A DNA stretch of 7,656 nucleotides from Thermodesulfobacteriota bacterium (GCA_030017815.1 JASEGX010000113.1:1-7656); one strand, 5' to 3'. Counted from the stretch's first letter, positions 1 through 6,038 are shown. Program-made: numbers and translations. Notes: generated by a model not told the origin, from the letters alone.

Positions 1-1
1 A

Positions 2-232
2 TCGCATCGGTTGAATTGTCACCATGTAAACACTTTTGAACGTTACCAATATCTTGGTAGGTCAGGGCGAATCGCTATTCACACAACGAATGTTCCGAGT
101 TTTCAAAAATGTACCAAAAGTTCAATCTATTGTTTTGAAAATGGCAAGGAAGTTCCCTATGAAACTAAGTCCGCATGGCGTGAAGATAGTTCCTGGATAA
201 TGGAAATTATTGACCCTAAAGTCGAGGCGTGA
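2..232 (+). CDS. Hypothetical protein, C-terminal fragment (cut by window start)
   Basis: The frame is open from base 2 to a TGA at 230-232, giving about 76 residues. A TTG at 11 could serve as a start, but there is no Shine-Dalgarno sequence before it, so this is more likely the 3' end of a gene that begins outside the window. The visible part has scattered Cys and His residues (NCHH near the beginning) and an acidic, Trp-containing C-terminus ending in DPKVEA. I do not recognise the family. It lies 164 bp before a hairpin-rich segment that resembles the right end of an IS200/IS605-type element, which would make the C-terminus of an accessory protein such as TnpB a natural expectation. However, I see no RuvC or zinc-finger motif that would support TnpB. 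It may also be a decayed fragment. Confidence 0.35.
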   Translation, partial: SHRLNCHHVNTFERYQYLGRSGRIAIHTTNVPSFQKCTKSSIYCFENGKEVPYETKSAWREDSSWIMEIIDPKVEA

Positions 233-295
233 AAATGTACCTGCTACCCACACAAAATGAGAGAGAACCTAAAGTTTTTTCATTGAGCCGCATGA

Positions 296-397
296 AACAC
301 CAGGCTCCTGTCTGGTGATGTAGCGGCTGCCCGAAGGGCGCAAGCAAAAAGCTTGGTGTTCAAAGATGCCCCCCGGCTCCTGCCGGGGGAGTTTCAC
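296..397 (+). mobile_element. Hairpin-rich segment; possible right end/guide-RNA scaffold of an IS200/IS605-type element
   Basis: Several stems lie in a row. CACCAG/CTGGTG is at 298-303/312-317, GCCC-GAA-GGGC at 329-339, CAAGC-A5-GCTTG at 341-355, and an 8-bp GC stem at 370-389. A competing 10-bp stem (296-305 with 351-360, one G-U pair) would enclose the first three. The last stem is followed by AGTTTCAC. Many IS200/IS605 and IS1341-type elements end this way, with a subterminal GC hairpin followed closely by a short TTCAC-like cleavage sequence, and TnpB guide RNAs overlap that end. The match is from memory of the family pattern. No tnpA or convincing tnpB is visible, so this could equally be an ordinary structured 3' region. 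Confidence 0.3.
370..389. terminator. Strong GC hairpin just past the antitoxin stop
   Basis: An 8-bp perfect stem (CCCCCGGC/GCCGGGGG) closes a TCCT loop. Read on the minus strand it starts 7 bases after the antitoxin TAG, where a terminator is expected. However, the sequence after it on that strand (CATCTTTG) is not a proper T-run. On the plus strand it is followed by AGTTTCACTATAAAAAAA, which also lacks a T-run. It is a plausible bidirectional transcription stop or RNA 3'-end structure, not a textbook intrinsic terminator. Confidence 0.4.
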
Positions 398-759
398 TAT
401 AAAAAAATTCGATAGTCGGTATTCAGCGCTTTTGCGAAAATTTTAGCGTTCTTCTTGCCGATCGGCCTTTTCCCGTTTTCCATTTCACTGATGTGACGCT
501 GTGGAATGCCCGTCATCTCGGCAAGCTTCACCTGCGATATCCCTTCTTTGCCCCGCGCTCCAGCCAGAATACGGCCCGGTAATTGTTCATCAGCATATTC
601 CGGGAATGCCGCACGCCAGGGAATGGCATCACCGGGAAAAGACACCTCTGTGAAGCCCAAAGACTTCAATGCATTAACGGCCTTCTTTTTGTGTTTCACT
701 GGACCGCTAAAACGCAATTCAATGTTTCTGATATGGCGCTTTCTCATGGGTTCCGGCAT
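397..759 (-). CDS. HigA-like XRE-family antitoxin
   Basis: This is the antitoxin of a type II pair: it should bind and neutralise the RelE/HigB-like toxin encoded just upstream and repress the shared promoter. I chose the ATG at 759 (120 residues) because GAGGTGG lies 3 bases upstream of it; the frame is open further up to 813, but that part lies inside the toxin gene. The second half (about residues 65-118) is a Cro/C1-type helix-turn-helix: QVKLAEMTG is the first helix, and PQRHISEMENGKRPIG the recognition helix followed by the typical ENGKR turn. The N-terminal part (IELRFSGP, then a Lys-rich helix and ALKSLGF) probably contacts the toxin. The gene overlaps the toxin gene by 41 bp, which implies translational coupling. 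The order toxin then antitoxin is that of higBA. Its TAG stop lies at the edge of the hairpin segment, so the C-terminus may have been altered by an insertion there. Confidence 0.85.
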   Translation of the reverse strand: MPEPMRKRHIRNIELRFSGPVKHKKKAVNALKSLGFTEVSFPGDAIPWRAAFPEYADEQLPGRILAGARGKEGISQVKLAEMTGIPQRHISEMENGKRPIGKKNAKIFAKALNTDYRIFL

Positions 760-1006
760 AAACCACCTCAATAAACCTATCTTTTTTATTCTTAAGCTCC
801 CAGACGGCAACATACGTCGGTCGGCCCTTTTTCAAATGACAATGATAACGATCTCTCGTCAGGGCGCTGTAGTTTGGCCAGTTGCCCCTGACAGGGCCAT
901 TTACCTCAATTTCTTTGATCAACGCAATCAATGAATCCCTGACCATCTGTGGGAGTTTCGCAATTTGTTTCCCGGCTTCCCGGCTGATCGTTACCGTCCA
1001 TTTCAT
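719..1006 (-). CDS. RelE/HigB-like toxin (RelE/ParE superfamily)
   Basis: A 95-residue basic protein, the usual size for the RelE/ParE fold. After the N-terminal segment MKWTVTIS comes a helical hairpin (KQIAKLP, VRDSLIALIKEI). The beta-rich core carries RDRYHCHLKKGRPTYVAVWEL and then the VVYAGTHEKAPY end; the family's usual catalytic Arg/Lys/His/Tyr positions fall in these two segments. Family members of the RelE/HigB type cleave mRNA in the ribosomal A site; that this one does so is inferred from similarity. The start is uncertain. ATG at 1006 fits the family N-terminus, while a GTG at 1021 would add VYIP. Neither has a Shine-Dalgarno sequence. The gene is first in the operon and overlaps the antitoxin gene by 41 bp. 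The pair lies about 200 bp beyond the end of the AAA+ gene, on the same strand. Confidence 0.85.
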   Translation of the reverse strand: MKWTVTISREAGKQIAKLPQMVRDSLIALIKEIEVNGPVRGNWPNYSALTRDRYHCHLKKGRPTYVAVWELKNKKDRFIEVVYAGTHEKAPYQKH

Positions 1007-1009
1007 GGG

Positions 1010-1038
1010 AATATATACCACTATTTAGTATAGATCAA
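1010..1038 (-). promoter_or_regulatory. Putative toxin-antitoxin promoter with palindromic operator
   Basis: On the minus strand TTGATC (1038-1033) and TATATT (1015-1010) are separated by 17 bp, a fair sigma-70 promoter ending next to the toxin ATG. The spacer is filled by an imperfect 19-bp palindrome (1014-1032; outer arms TATAC/GTATA plus an inner A-T pair), placed where an autorepressing antitoxin would bind. A second possible -10, TATACT, lies within the palindrome at 1032-1027. A perfect 10-bp palindrome, AATTTAAATT, lies slightly upstream at 1040-1049. Confidence 0.5.
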
Positions 1039-1202
1039 GAATTTAAATTGACTTGGACAGGGATAAAAGCGGTAACCTGCCCAAGGTGTTCATTTTTGGG
1101 GTCGGCAAAACCAGATAATCTCCTTATCGGTTGAAGGGTGGCCTTATTAAATTCCTTACCGTTTCCCGGAATCGTCCGGCCTCCAGCCCCGCCCTTTACA
1201 TT
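1039..1202. other. Intergenic stretch between the AAA+ gene and the toxin-antitoxin pair
   Basis: No gene, RNA gene or convincing terminator is visible. The 3' side of the AAA+ gene offers only a 5-bp hairpin (CCGGA/TCCGG at 1166-1179) without a T-run, and a weak GATAA/TTATC stem near 1116-1130. Nothing clear stops AAA+ transcription from running into the toxin-antitoxin genes. An AAGGAG motif on the minus strand near 1120 has no start codon at a useful distance. Confidence 0.4.
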
Positions 1203-3425
1203 CTACCGCCCGAACCCTATTTTGGGTTTAGGGCTTTCACCCCTGTATTCGACCTCTTTCTCAATGGCCCCGATAATATTGTCGTGACTTACGGCTTTTC
1301 CCGATGAAAATCTATACCGCTGCCACACGGCCTTTATGTCTCCCGGAGTGAGGTTGTTTATGTCTGTAATACGGCCTTTCTGCTCAGGCGTAAGTCTCCT
1401 CCGCGCCGTCCCGAAATACTTCTGATACAGGCTCACCCTGCCCTCACGGGTCAGCGGCTTGAACTCCACCTTCCACTGAAACCGCCGCATGGCGGCCTTA
1501 TCCAGGTTGTAAAGCAGATTGGTGCAGCATATCAGAATGCCCCGGTAATTCTCCATCTGGGTCAGGAGTTCATTTGTCTGGCTCACTTCCCAGGAACGGT
1601 GGGCGCTCTCCCGGTTGATGAAAAAGGAGTCCGCCTCATCCAGAAAGAGCACGGCCTTCTCGCGTTCGGCTTCATCAAAGGCGTCGCGTATGTTTTTCTC
1701 TGTCTCTCCCAACCACATACTGACGAGTTCAGAGGCCCGCTTTATAATCAGAGGCATGCCGAGTTCAGCCGCCAGATATTTGACAAACTCGGTCTTTCCT
1801 GTGCCGGGTCTGCCCCAGAAAAGTAGATTCAGCGAACCCCTTTCTTCCTGAGCTTTCTCACTATCCCGTCCGGCAAAGGCACGCGCGGCCTGTAACAGCA
1901 GATTGATCTCCACATCCACATTAAGCGCGCTTATGTCATAACGATTCGTTAGCGAATTAAGAGGCCGCTTGAATCCCTGGCCTATGAGTTCCTCATGCCT
2001 GGTGAGCAACTCTTCCAGCATCTCCCGGACGGTCTTTTCATCTGCGTTCTTCGGTGACAGAATGGATTTTACGGCATCCAGGGCAGAGGCAATACCGGCG
2101 GCGTTGACCTCGTACTTTGCCGCCAGTTTGCGGATATCATCTCTGGTGAGAAACCGTTTTAAGGGATGCTTTGCTGTGAGATTGATCCAGACATTCTCCC
2201 TTTCACGGCCGGTAAACTTCTTAAAATGAAGGCTATACGAGAAACGCCTCAGCAGGGACGTCTCCATAAATTGCCTCTCATTCGTAATCCAGATAACCTT
2301 TGTCCTGACGTGATCAAAGAAATCGTTCAGCCATCCCTTTTCCATGGTATCACGGGTCGTTAAGAACATATACCGGGTATTGAGGAGCGTATCCGCCTCA
2401 TCCACGATCAGCACTCCCCGGTCCGGCGGCACTGTCGCCGTAGCCGCATGCAGGGCCAGCCGCCTGGCAGAAACATCCCCGTCTTCTCCATACTGGACAA
2501 AAAAGGCCTGTTTCCTGCAAACGGCAACCACTGCCCGGGCAAATTCTGTCTTTCCGGTGCCTGCCTCTCCATAAAGCAGGATATGGCACGGCATAGTAGA
2601 GGAGAGAAGCGAACGTATGATATTTATCTTGGCTTCAGGTATATTGAAGCTCCCGACAGCATACGTTGTCCCCGTATCCGTCCGGCAGTATTTTTCGGCC
2701 AGAGGCGTATCAGTCATGCCGGACAGATATTCGACAATCTCATCAGATAAAGAATAGTACGGGGTGTGTCTCACGTCATTATCCCCAATCACCCCAGCCT
2801 GAATGAGTTTGCCCTTCTTTCCCAGCGCCTTAGTCACTCTCGTAAGCGAGATGCCTGTGACGGCAGAGATAAAATTAAGGTACTCAGGCAGTTTGTAACC
2901 ATTACAAAGATTCTCAAAGGTAGCATCCTGCGTATAGCAATAAAGGAGAAAAAGTATCTCCATCTCGTCTTCCTTGAGCTGGAACAGGTTCTTGAGATTC
3001 GAGACCTCCTTGGCAAAGACACCGCCGTCAAAGTCCCTGCCGGTTCCATATTCATCACTCCACAACCGGCCAAGAAATTTGTCCAATTTTCCTTTCTTGA
3101 TGTTTATCTTATGGCTATTTATGTCCCTGATAATATCGTATGCCAGAGTCTCTTCATCGTACAACTCTTCGATATGTTCCTCGTACAGACCTGAGTGGCC
3201 TCTTGTGGAGTTTTCTAGATACAGGTATTCCACCAGCCTGCGTCTTGCCCCTATGCTGAGGAGCGACAGCACAAACTGAAGGAATCTTGGTGTAAGGTTA
3301 TGCCTCCCCAGCAGCCTATCAGCGTATTCAATCAACTTGGCCCGGACAGGGAATCCCAACTCTATCCCGTTTCCTATTTTGATCACGGCGTCTTCTCTGG
3401 ACGCCCTTCTTCTCCTGCGTCGCAT
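1203..3425 (-). CDS. Tandem AAA+ ATPase (two ATPase modules, helical N-terminus)
   Basis: A 740-residue protein. The ATG at 3425 was chosen because GAGGAGGTG stands 6 bases upstream; a longer in-frame extension has no such site. It opens with an Arg run (residues 2-7), followed by a mostly helical region to about 260 whose end (GISLTRVTKAL, then SDEIVEYLSG) looks like a winged helix. Module D1 has Walker A GEAGTGKT (286-293), Walker B VLIVDEAD (338-345), sensor-1 Asn 382 and Arg 393/394. Module D2 has GRPGTGKT (538-545), VLFLDEAD (592-599), sensor-1 Asn 636, Arg 647/648 and a sensor-2-like LTPGDI. Only D2 has a classical pore loop (SMWLGETEKN, from 569), so D2 probably threads protein and D1 may mainly drive assembly. 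The protein resembles Cdc48/SpoVK-type remodelling ATPases (COG0464). No protease or nuclease domain is visible. It is divergent from a WYL regulator, which probably controls it. The substrate is unknown. Confidence 0.88.
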   Translation of the reverse strand: MRRRRRRASREDAVIKIGNGIELGFPVRAKLIEYADRLLGRHNLTPRFLQFVLSLLSIGARRRLVEYLYLENSTRGHSGLYEEHIEELYDEETLAYDIIRDINSHKINIKKGKLDKFLGRLWSDEYGTGRDFDGGVFAKEVSNLKNLFQLKEDEMEILFLLYCYTQDATFENLCNGYKLPEYLNFISAVTGISLTRVTKALGKKGKLIQAGVIGDNDVRHTPYYSLSDEIVEYLSGMTDTPLAEKYCRTDTGTTYAVGSFNIPEAKINIIRSLLSSTMPCHILLYGEAGTGKTEFARAVVAVCRKQAFFVQYGEDGDVSARRLALHAATATVPPDRGVLIVDEADTLLNTRYMFLTTRDTMEKGWLNDFFDHVRTKVIWITNERQFMETSLLRRFSYSLHFKKFTGRERENVWINLTAKHPLKRFLTRDDIRKLAAKYEVNAAGIASALDAVKSILSPKNADEKTVREMLEELLTRHEELIGQGFKRPLNSLTNRYDISALNVDVEINLLLQAARAFAGRDSEKAQEERGSLNLLFWGRPGTGKTEFVKYLAAELGMPLIIKRASELVSMWLGETEKNIRDAFDEAEREKAVLFLDEADSFFINRESAHRSWEVSQTNELLTQMENYRGILICCTNLLYNLDKAAMRRFQWKVEFKPLTREGRVSLYQKYFGTARRRLTPEQKGRITDINNLTPGDIKAVWQRYRFSSGKAVSHDNIIGAIEKEVEYRGESPKPKIGFGR

Positions 3426-3457
3426 AAAACGCACCTCCTCAAGTTTATTTCTGCGTG

Positions 3458-3463
3458 AATATA
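3458..3463 (-). promoter_or_regulatory. Possible -10 element of the AAA+ gene
   Basis: The minus strand reads TATATT here, 33 bp before the AAA+ start codon, placing a transcription start near 3451. No good -35 sits 16-18 bp upstream (ACTATC at 17 bp), which suits a promoter that is weak or regulated. The neighbouring inverted repeat at 3472-3494 covers the -35 position. Confidence 0.35.
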
Positions 3464-3471
3464 GCCGATGA

Positions 3472-3494
3472 GGTAGGACAGATAGTGTCTTACC
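3472..3494. promoter_or_regulatory. Inverted repeat in the divergent promoter gap; likely WYL-regulator operator
   Basis: GGTAGGACA and TGTCTTACC form 9-bp arms matching at 8 of 9 positions around a 5-bp spacer (GATAG). The repeat lies inside the 95-bp gap between the AAA+ gene and the WYL regulator. It would cover the -35 region of the AAA+ promoter and lies upstream of the regulator's ribosome-binding site. That position would let one bound dimer control both genes. WYL regulators such as BrxR and CapW bind inverted repeats near their own promoters; that this site is bound by the neighbouring protein is inference. Confidence 0.6.
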
Positions 3495-3520
3495 AAAAAA
3501 ATAAGGGGGAGGCGCAATCA

Positions 3521-4495
3521 ATGACCAAATTTAAACCTCAGCACCAGAGACTTCTCTTTATTGATTCAGAGGTCCGAAAGGGAACGTACCCGAATTGCAG
3601 CACCCTGGCCGAGAGATGGGAGACGAGCACCAAGACCATTCAGAGGGACATAGACTATCTCAAATGGCAGATGGAAGCGCCTATAGCCTACGACCCGGCT
3701 CGGCGCGGTTATTACTACACGGAGAAGAGTTACCGGCTGCCCGCCATAGACATAAACGAGAGCGACCTCTTTGCCATATACATCGCGGAAAAGGCGCTCA
3801 AACAGTATGAAAACACCCCGATATACCGGAAGCTCGTCTCAGTATTCGAGAAGATAGAAAATCTGCTGCCGGAAAAGGTCTCGATCCGCCCCTCCTGGGT
3901 TGAAAACCGGTTCTCGGTCTTCTGCGACCGGATGACGAGGATCGATCCGGCCATCTGGGACACCGTGTTTACCGCCCTGCGAGAGCAGAAGACGGTTTTG
4001 ATTTACCATCAGGCACCGGGGTGGGAGGAGCCCATGCCGAGGGACATTGATCCCTACCATGTGGTTAGCTATCAGGGCGAATGGTATGTGGTTGGCTTCT
4101 GCCACTACAAGGAAGAGGTACGCACGTTCGGCATGTCGCGTATCAAAAAGGCCAAGATACTTGACCGGCACTTTGAAATCCCTGCGGGCTTTGATTTTGA
4201 AAAACTCGCCGGAAGCCACTTCGGCATAATATGGGGTGATAAAGAGTATAAGGTCAGGATTCGGTTCTCAGCCAACCACGCGCCTTATATTAAGGAAAGG
4301 GACTGGCATCCCACGCAGACCACCAAGGAAAATAAAGATGGCAGCGTCGTCCTCTCCTTTAAAACCAACCATCTCTTTGAGGTGAAACGCTGGGCGCTCT
4401 CCTGGGGTGCCGGAGCCAGGGTGCTTGGGCCTAAGGAACTGGTGGGGGAAGTGAAGGAGGAGATCAAACGCACCAGGACATATTACAACTTTTAG
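3521..4495 (+). CDS. HTH-WYL-WCX transcriptional regulator
   Basis: A 324-residue regulator with the standard three-part layout. The ATG at 3521 follows AGGGGGAGG by about 8 bases and gives the usual N-terminus; an upstream in-frame ATG at 3455 has no such support. Residues 8-50 form a DeoR/HTH_11-type winged helix with recognition helix TSTKTIQRDIDYL. Residues about 141-215 are the WYL domain, with the PYHVVSYQGEWYVVGFCHY core (WYV in place of WYL, residues 188-190) and Arg residues in RTFGMSRIKK that in this fold help bind ligand. Residues about 240-320 are the WCX C-terminal extension (EVKRWALSWGAGARVLGP). The WYL domain is thought to sense a ligand, often nucleic acid or a nucleotide, and so switch DNA binding. 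Regulators of this class control BREX, CBASS and other defence loci, as well as stress genes. The neighbour is the divergent AAA+ ATPase gene. The gene's stop codon interleaves with that of the convergent transporter gene. Confidence 0.92.
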   Translation: MTKFKPQHQRLLFIDSEVRKGTYPNCSTLAERWETSTKTIQRDIDYLKWQMEAPIAYDPARRGYYYTEKSYRLPAIDINESDLFAIYIAEKALKQYENTPIYRKLVSVFEKIENLLPEKVSIRPSWVENRFSVFCDRMTRIDPAIWDTVFTALREQKTVLIYHQAPGWEEPMPRDIDPYHVVSYQGEWYVVGFCHYKEEVRTFGMSRIKKAKILDRHFEIPAGFDFEKLAGSHFGIIWGDKEYKVRIRFSANHAPYIKERDWHPTQTTKENKDGSVVLSFKTNHLFEVKRWALSWGAGARVLGPKELVGEVKEEIKRTRTYYNF

Positions 4496-5730
4496 CCCTT
4501 CTCTGTCTTTCTTTCTCTAACCATCGGCAAGACCCATGGTAACAGGAAAAATGCCGGGCAGGCGGCAAAAAAGGTCAGGAGAAAAAACGGGGCATAACCA
4601 AGGTGCTCGGCGCCAAAGCCACTCAATGCCCCGGATATCACCCGGCTGAAGCTGAATATAGTGCTGAAAAAGGCGTAATGGGTGGCGCTGAATCTTTTAT
4701 CGCAAAGCCTCATTAAGAAGGCCAGAAAGGCAGCCGTACCCAGCCCACCGGTAAAACTCTCCACCAGTGACGCCCCATAGACGGCAAACTTGCTGCCGGT
4801 GGCCAGGGCCGCATAGGCATAACCCAGGTTAGAAACGGCCTGTAATGCCCCGAGCACCCAGATGGCCCGGCCGATCCCCCACAGGGTAGTCAGCCACCCA
4901 CCCATAATCGAACCAACTATGCTGGCAATAGGCGCCAAGGTCCCGGAAATAAGGCCGATCTCTATCCGGGTGAACCCCCGGTCCACCCAGAAAGGACTGA
5001 TCATCGGCCCCATCATGGCGTCTCCGACCTTAAAGAGCAGGATAAAAAGCGCCAGCATGAAAAAATTTGGCCTTTTTAAGATACCCCGTAAGGGCGATGT
5101 CCAGGAATCGATTATTCCTGCCTGCCTGGCCGGATGTGCCCCTTCACGTTCCTGATGACAACCGGGCCAGAAAAAGACTAAAGCCGCTACTGACGCCATA
5201 AGTATGAAAAGGCCGATAAACGCCCCATCCCAGCCGATAAAGGCGCTCAAGGCCACAACACCGCCGCCGGAGAGTATAAGCGCAACACGGTAGGCGCCGC
5301 TCCGGATACCGTTGGCCACACCCAGTTCCCCTTCCTCCAGGATGTCAATGGTATAGGCATCTATGGCTATGTCCTGTGTGGCCGAGGCCAGGGCCATGAC
5401 TCCCATAACCACCCACAGAAAGATTCCGGGTTGAGCGGGGTCAATCTGCCGGAGGGCCAGGACAGCGAGACCAATAGTTAGCTGGGCAGGCACCATCCAG
5501 TAGTGTCTCTTGCCAAAACGATCCGTCAAGGGCGCCCACAAGAGCTTCAGGCTCCAGGCCAGACCTACCAGGCTGAGCAGTCCGATATTCTCCAGGCTCA
5601 TTTGGTTGGAACGAAAATAGACCGAGAGGGCATTATTGATAAGGCCAAAGGGGACGCCCTCGGCAAAATAAAGGAGGCTGATTACCGCTAGTTTACGGCC
5701 GGATAGGCCTATGATGTTCTGCAGCCGCAT
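4492..5730 (-). CDS. MFS transporter, AmpG-like
   Basis: A 412-residue polytopic membrane protein with about 12 hydrophobic segments. It carries the hallmark of the AmpG branch of the major facilitator superfamily, SATQDIAIDAY (116-126) in helix 4, plus the DRFGKR loop (70-75) between helices 2 and 3. AmpG imports anhydro-muropeptides for cell-wall recycling in Gram-negative bacteria. Relatives with this motif also carry other solutes, so the substrate here is inferred. The ATG at 5730 was chosen because it matches the family N-terminus (LAVISLLYFAEGVPFGL soon after it). The alternative TTG at 5766 lies inside a 15-bp hairpin and would add 12 non-typical residues. Only a weak GGA precedes the ATG. 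The gene is last in the minus-strand run after the zinc-ribbon gene, and its TAA interleaves with the WYL gene's stop, leaving no room for a terminator between them. Confidence 0.85.
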   Translation of the reverse strand: MRLQNIIGLSGRKLAVISLLYFAEGVPFGLINNALSVYFRSNQMSLENIGLLSLVGLAWSLKLLWAPLTDRFGKRHYWMVPAQLTIGLAVLALRQIDPAQPGIFLWVVMGVMALASATQDIAIDAYTIDILEEGELGVANGIRSGAYRVALILSGGGVVALSAFIGWDGAFIGLFILMASVAALVFFWPGCHQEREGAHPARQAGIIDSWTSPLRGILKRPNFFMLALFILLFKVGDAMMGPMISPFWVDRGFTRIEIGLISGTLAPIASIVGSIMGGWLTTLWGIGRAIWVLGALQAVSNLGYAYAALATGSKFAVYGASLVESFTGGLGTAAFLAFLMRLCDKRFSATHYAFFSTIFSFSRVISGALSGFGAEHLGYAPFFLLTFFAACPAFFLLPWVLPMVRERKTEKG

Positions 5731-5751
5731 CTCAAATCCGAAATGGATTGG

Positions 5752-5787
5752 GGAGTAGAAAGGCAAACCCCGTTGCCTTTCTACTCC
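5752..5787. repeat. Perfect 15-bp inverted repeat (hairpin) between zinc-ribbon and transporter genes
   Basis: GGAGTAGAAAGGCAA (5752-5766) is the exact complement of TTGCCTTTCTACTCC (5773-5787), with a 6-nt loop. On the minus strand the first arm contains the last codon and the TAG stop of the zinc-ribbon gene, and the second arm ends 21 bp before the transporter ATG. It is followed by CCAATCCATTTC instead of a T-run, so it is not a clear terminator. It may limit read-through, protect the upstream mRNA 3' end, or mask translation of the transporter. Confidence 0.7.
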
Positions 5788-6038
5788 TTTGCCGGAGAGG
5801 TCTTGTCAGAGGAAGGCTTATCAGATGTATTTTCCTTAGGACTTGCATTGCCGGCATTATGCCCGGCATAGTCAGTTACATACCAACCGCTTCCCTTTAA
5901 ATGGAAGGAGCTGCAAGAGATCACCTTCTTTAGCTGGCCGGAGCAATGGGGGCAAACCGTTAAGGAAGCGTCGGAAAGTTTCTGCCAGGCTTCGGTGACC
6001 TTAGCACAGGATTGGCATTGATACTCGTAAATAGGCAC
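5781..6038 (-). CDS. FmdB-family zinc-ribbon protein
   Basis: An 85-residue protein with the standard FmdB N-terminus MPIYEYQCQSC and two zinc-binding pairs, C8-x2-C11 and C29-x2-C32. The family signature FHLKGSGWYVTDYA follows at 45-58. The tail after about residue 60 is low in complexity, with Lys, Ser, Asp and Pro, as in other members. It starts with GTG at 6038 behind an excellent AAGGAGGTGA. FmdB was named for a proposed regulator of formamidase in Methylophilus; its molecular role in most bacteria is unsettled. The start lies 79 bp inside the frame of the preceding gene. The stop lies in the arm of a strong hairpin. Confidence 0.9.
   Translation of the reverse strand: MPIYEYQCQSCAKVTEAWQKLSDASLTVCPHCSGQLKKVISCSSFHLKGSGWYVTDYAGHNAGNASPKENTSDKPSSDKTSPAKE

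Noticed and set aside
233..320. Short frame from ATG 235 (28 codons with stop) after the first fragment
   Set aside because: No Shine-Dalgarno sequence, runs into the hairpin segment, and the product has no recognisable features.
506..934. Plus-strand 142-residue frame
   Set aside because: It is antisense to both toxin and antitoxin genes, which have clear domain motifs; no family features in the plus-strand product.
1166..1179. Hairpin CCGGA-ATCG-TCCGG as terminator of the AAA+ gene
   Set aside because: Only a 5-bp stem and no T-run on either strand.
2766..3194. Plus-strand 142-residue frame within the AAA+ gene
   Set aside because: It is a shadow of the AAA+ gene's N-terminal coding region; no recognisable motif.
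3426..3521. N-terminal extension of the AAA+ protein by 32 residues
   Set aside because: It would cover the whole divergent promoter gap and the regulator's ribosome-binding site; the ATG at 3425 has an excellent GAGGAGGTG.
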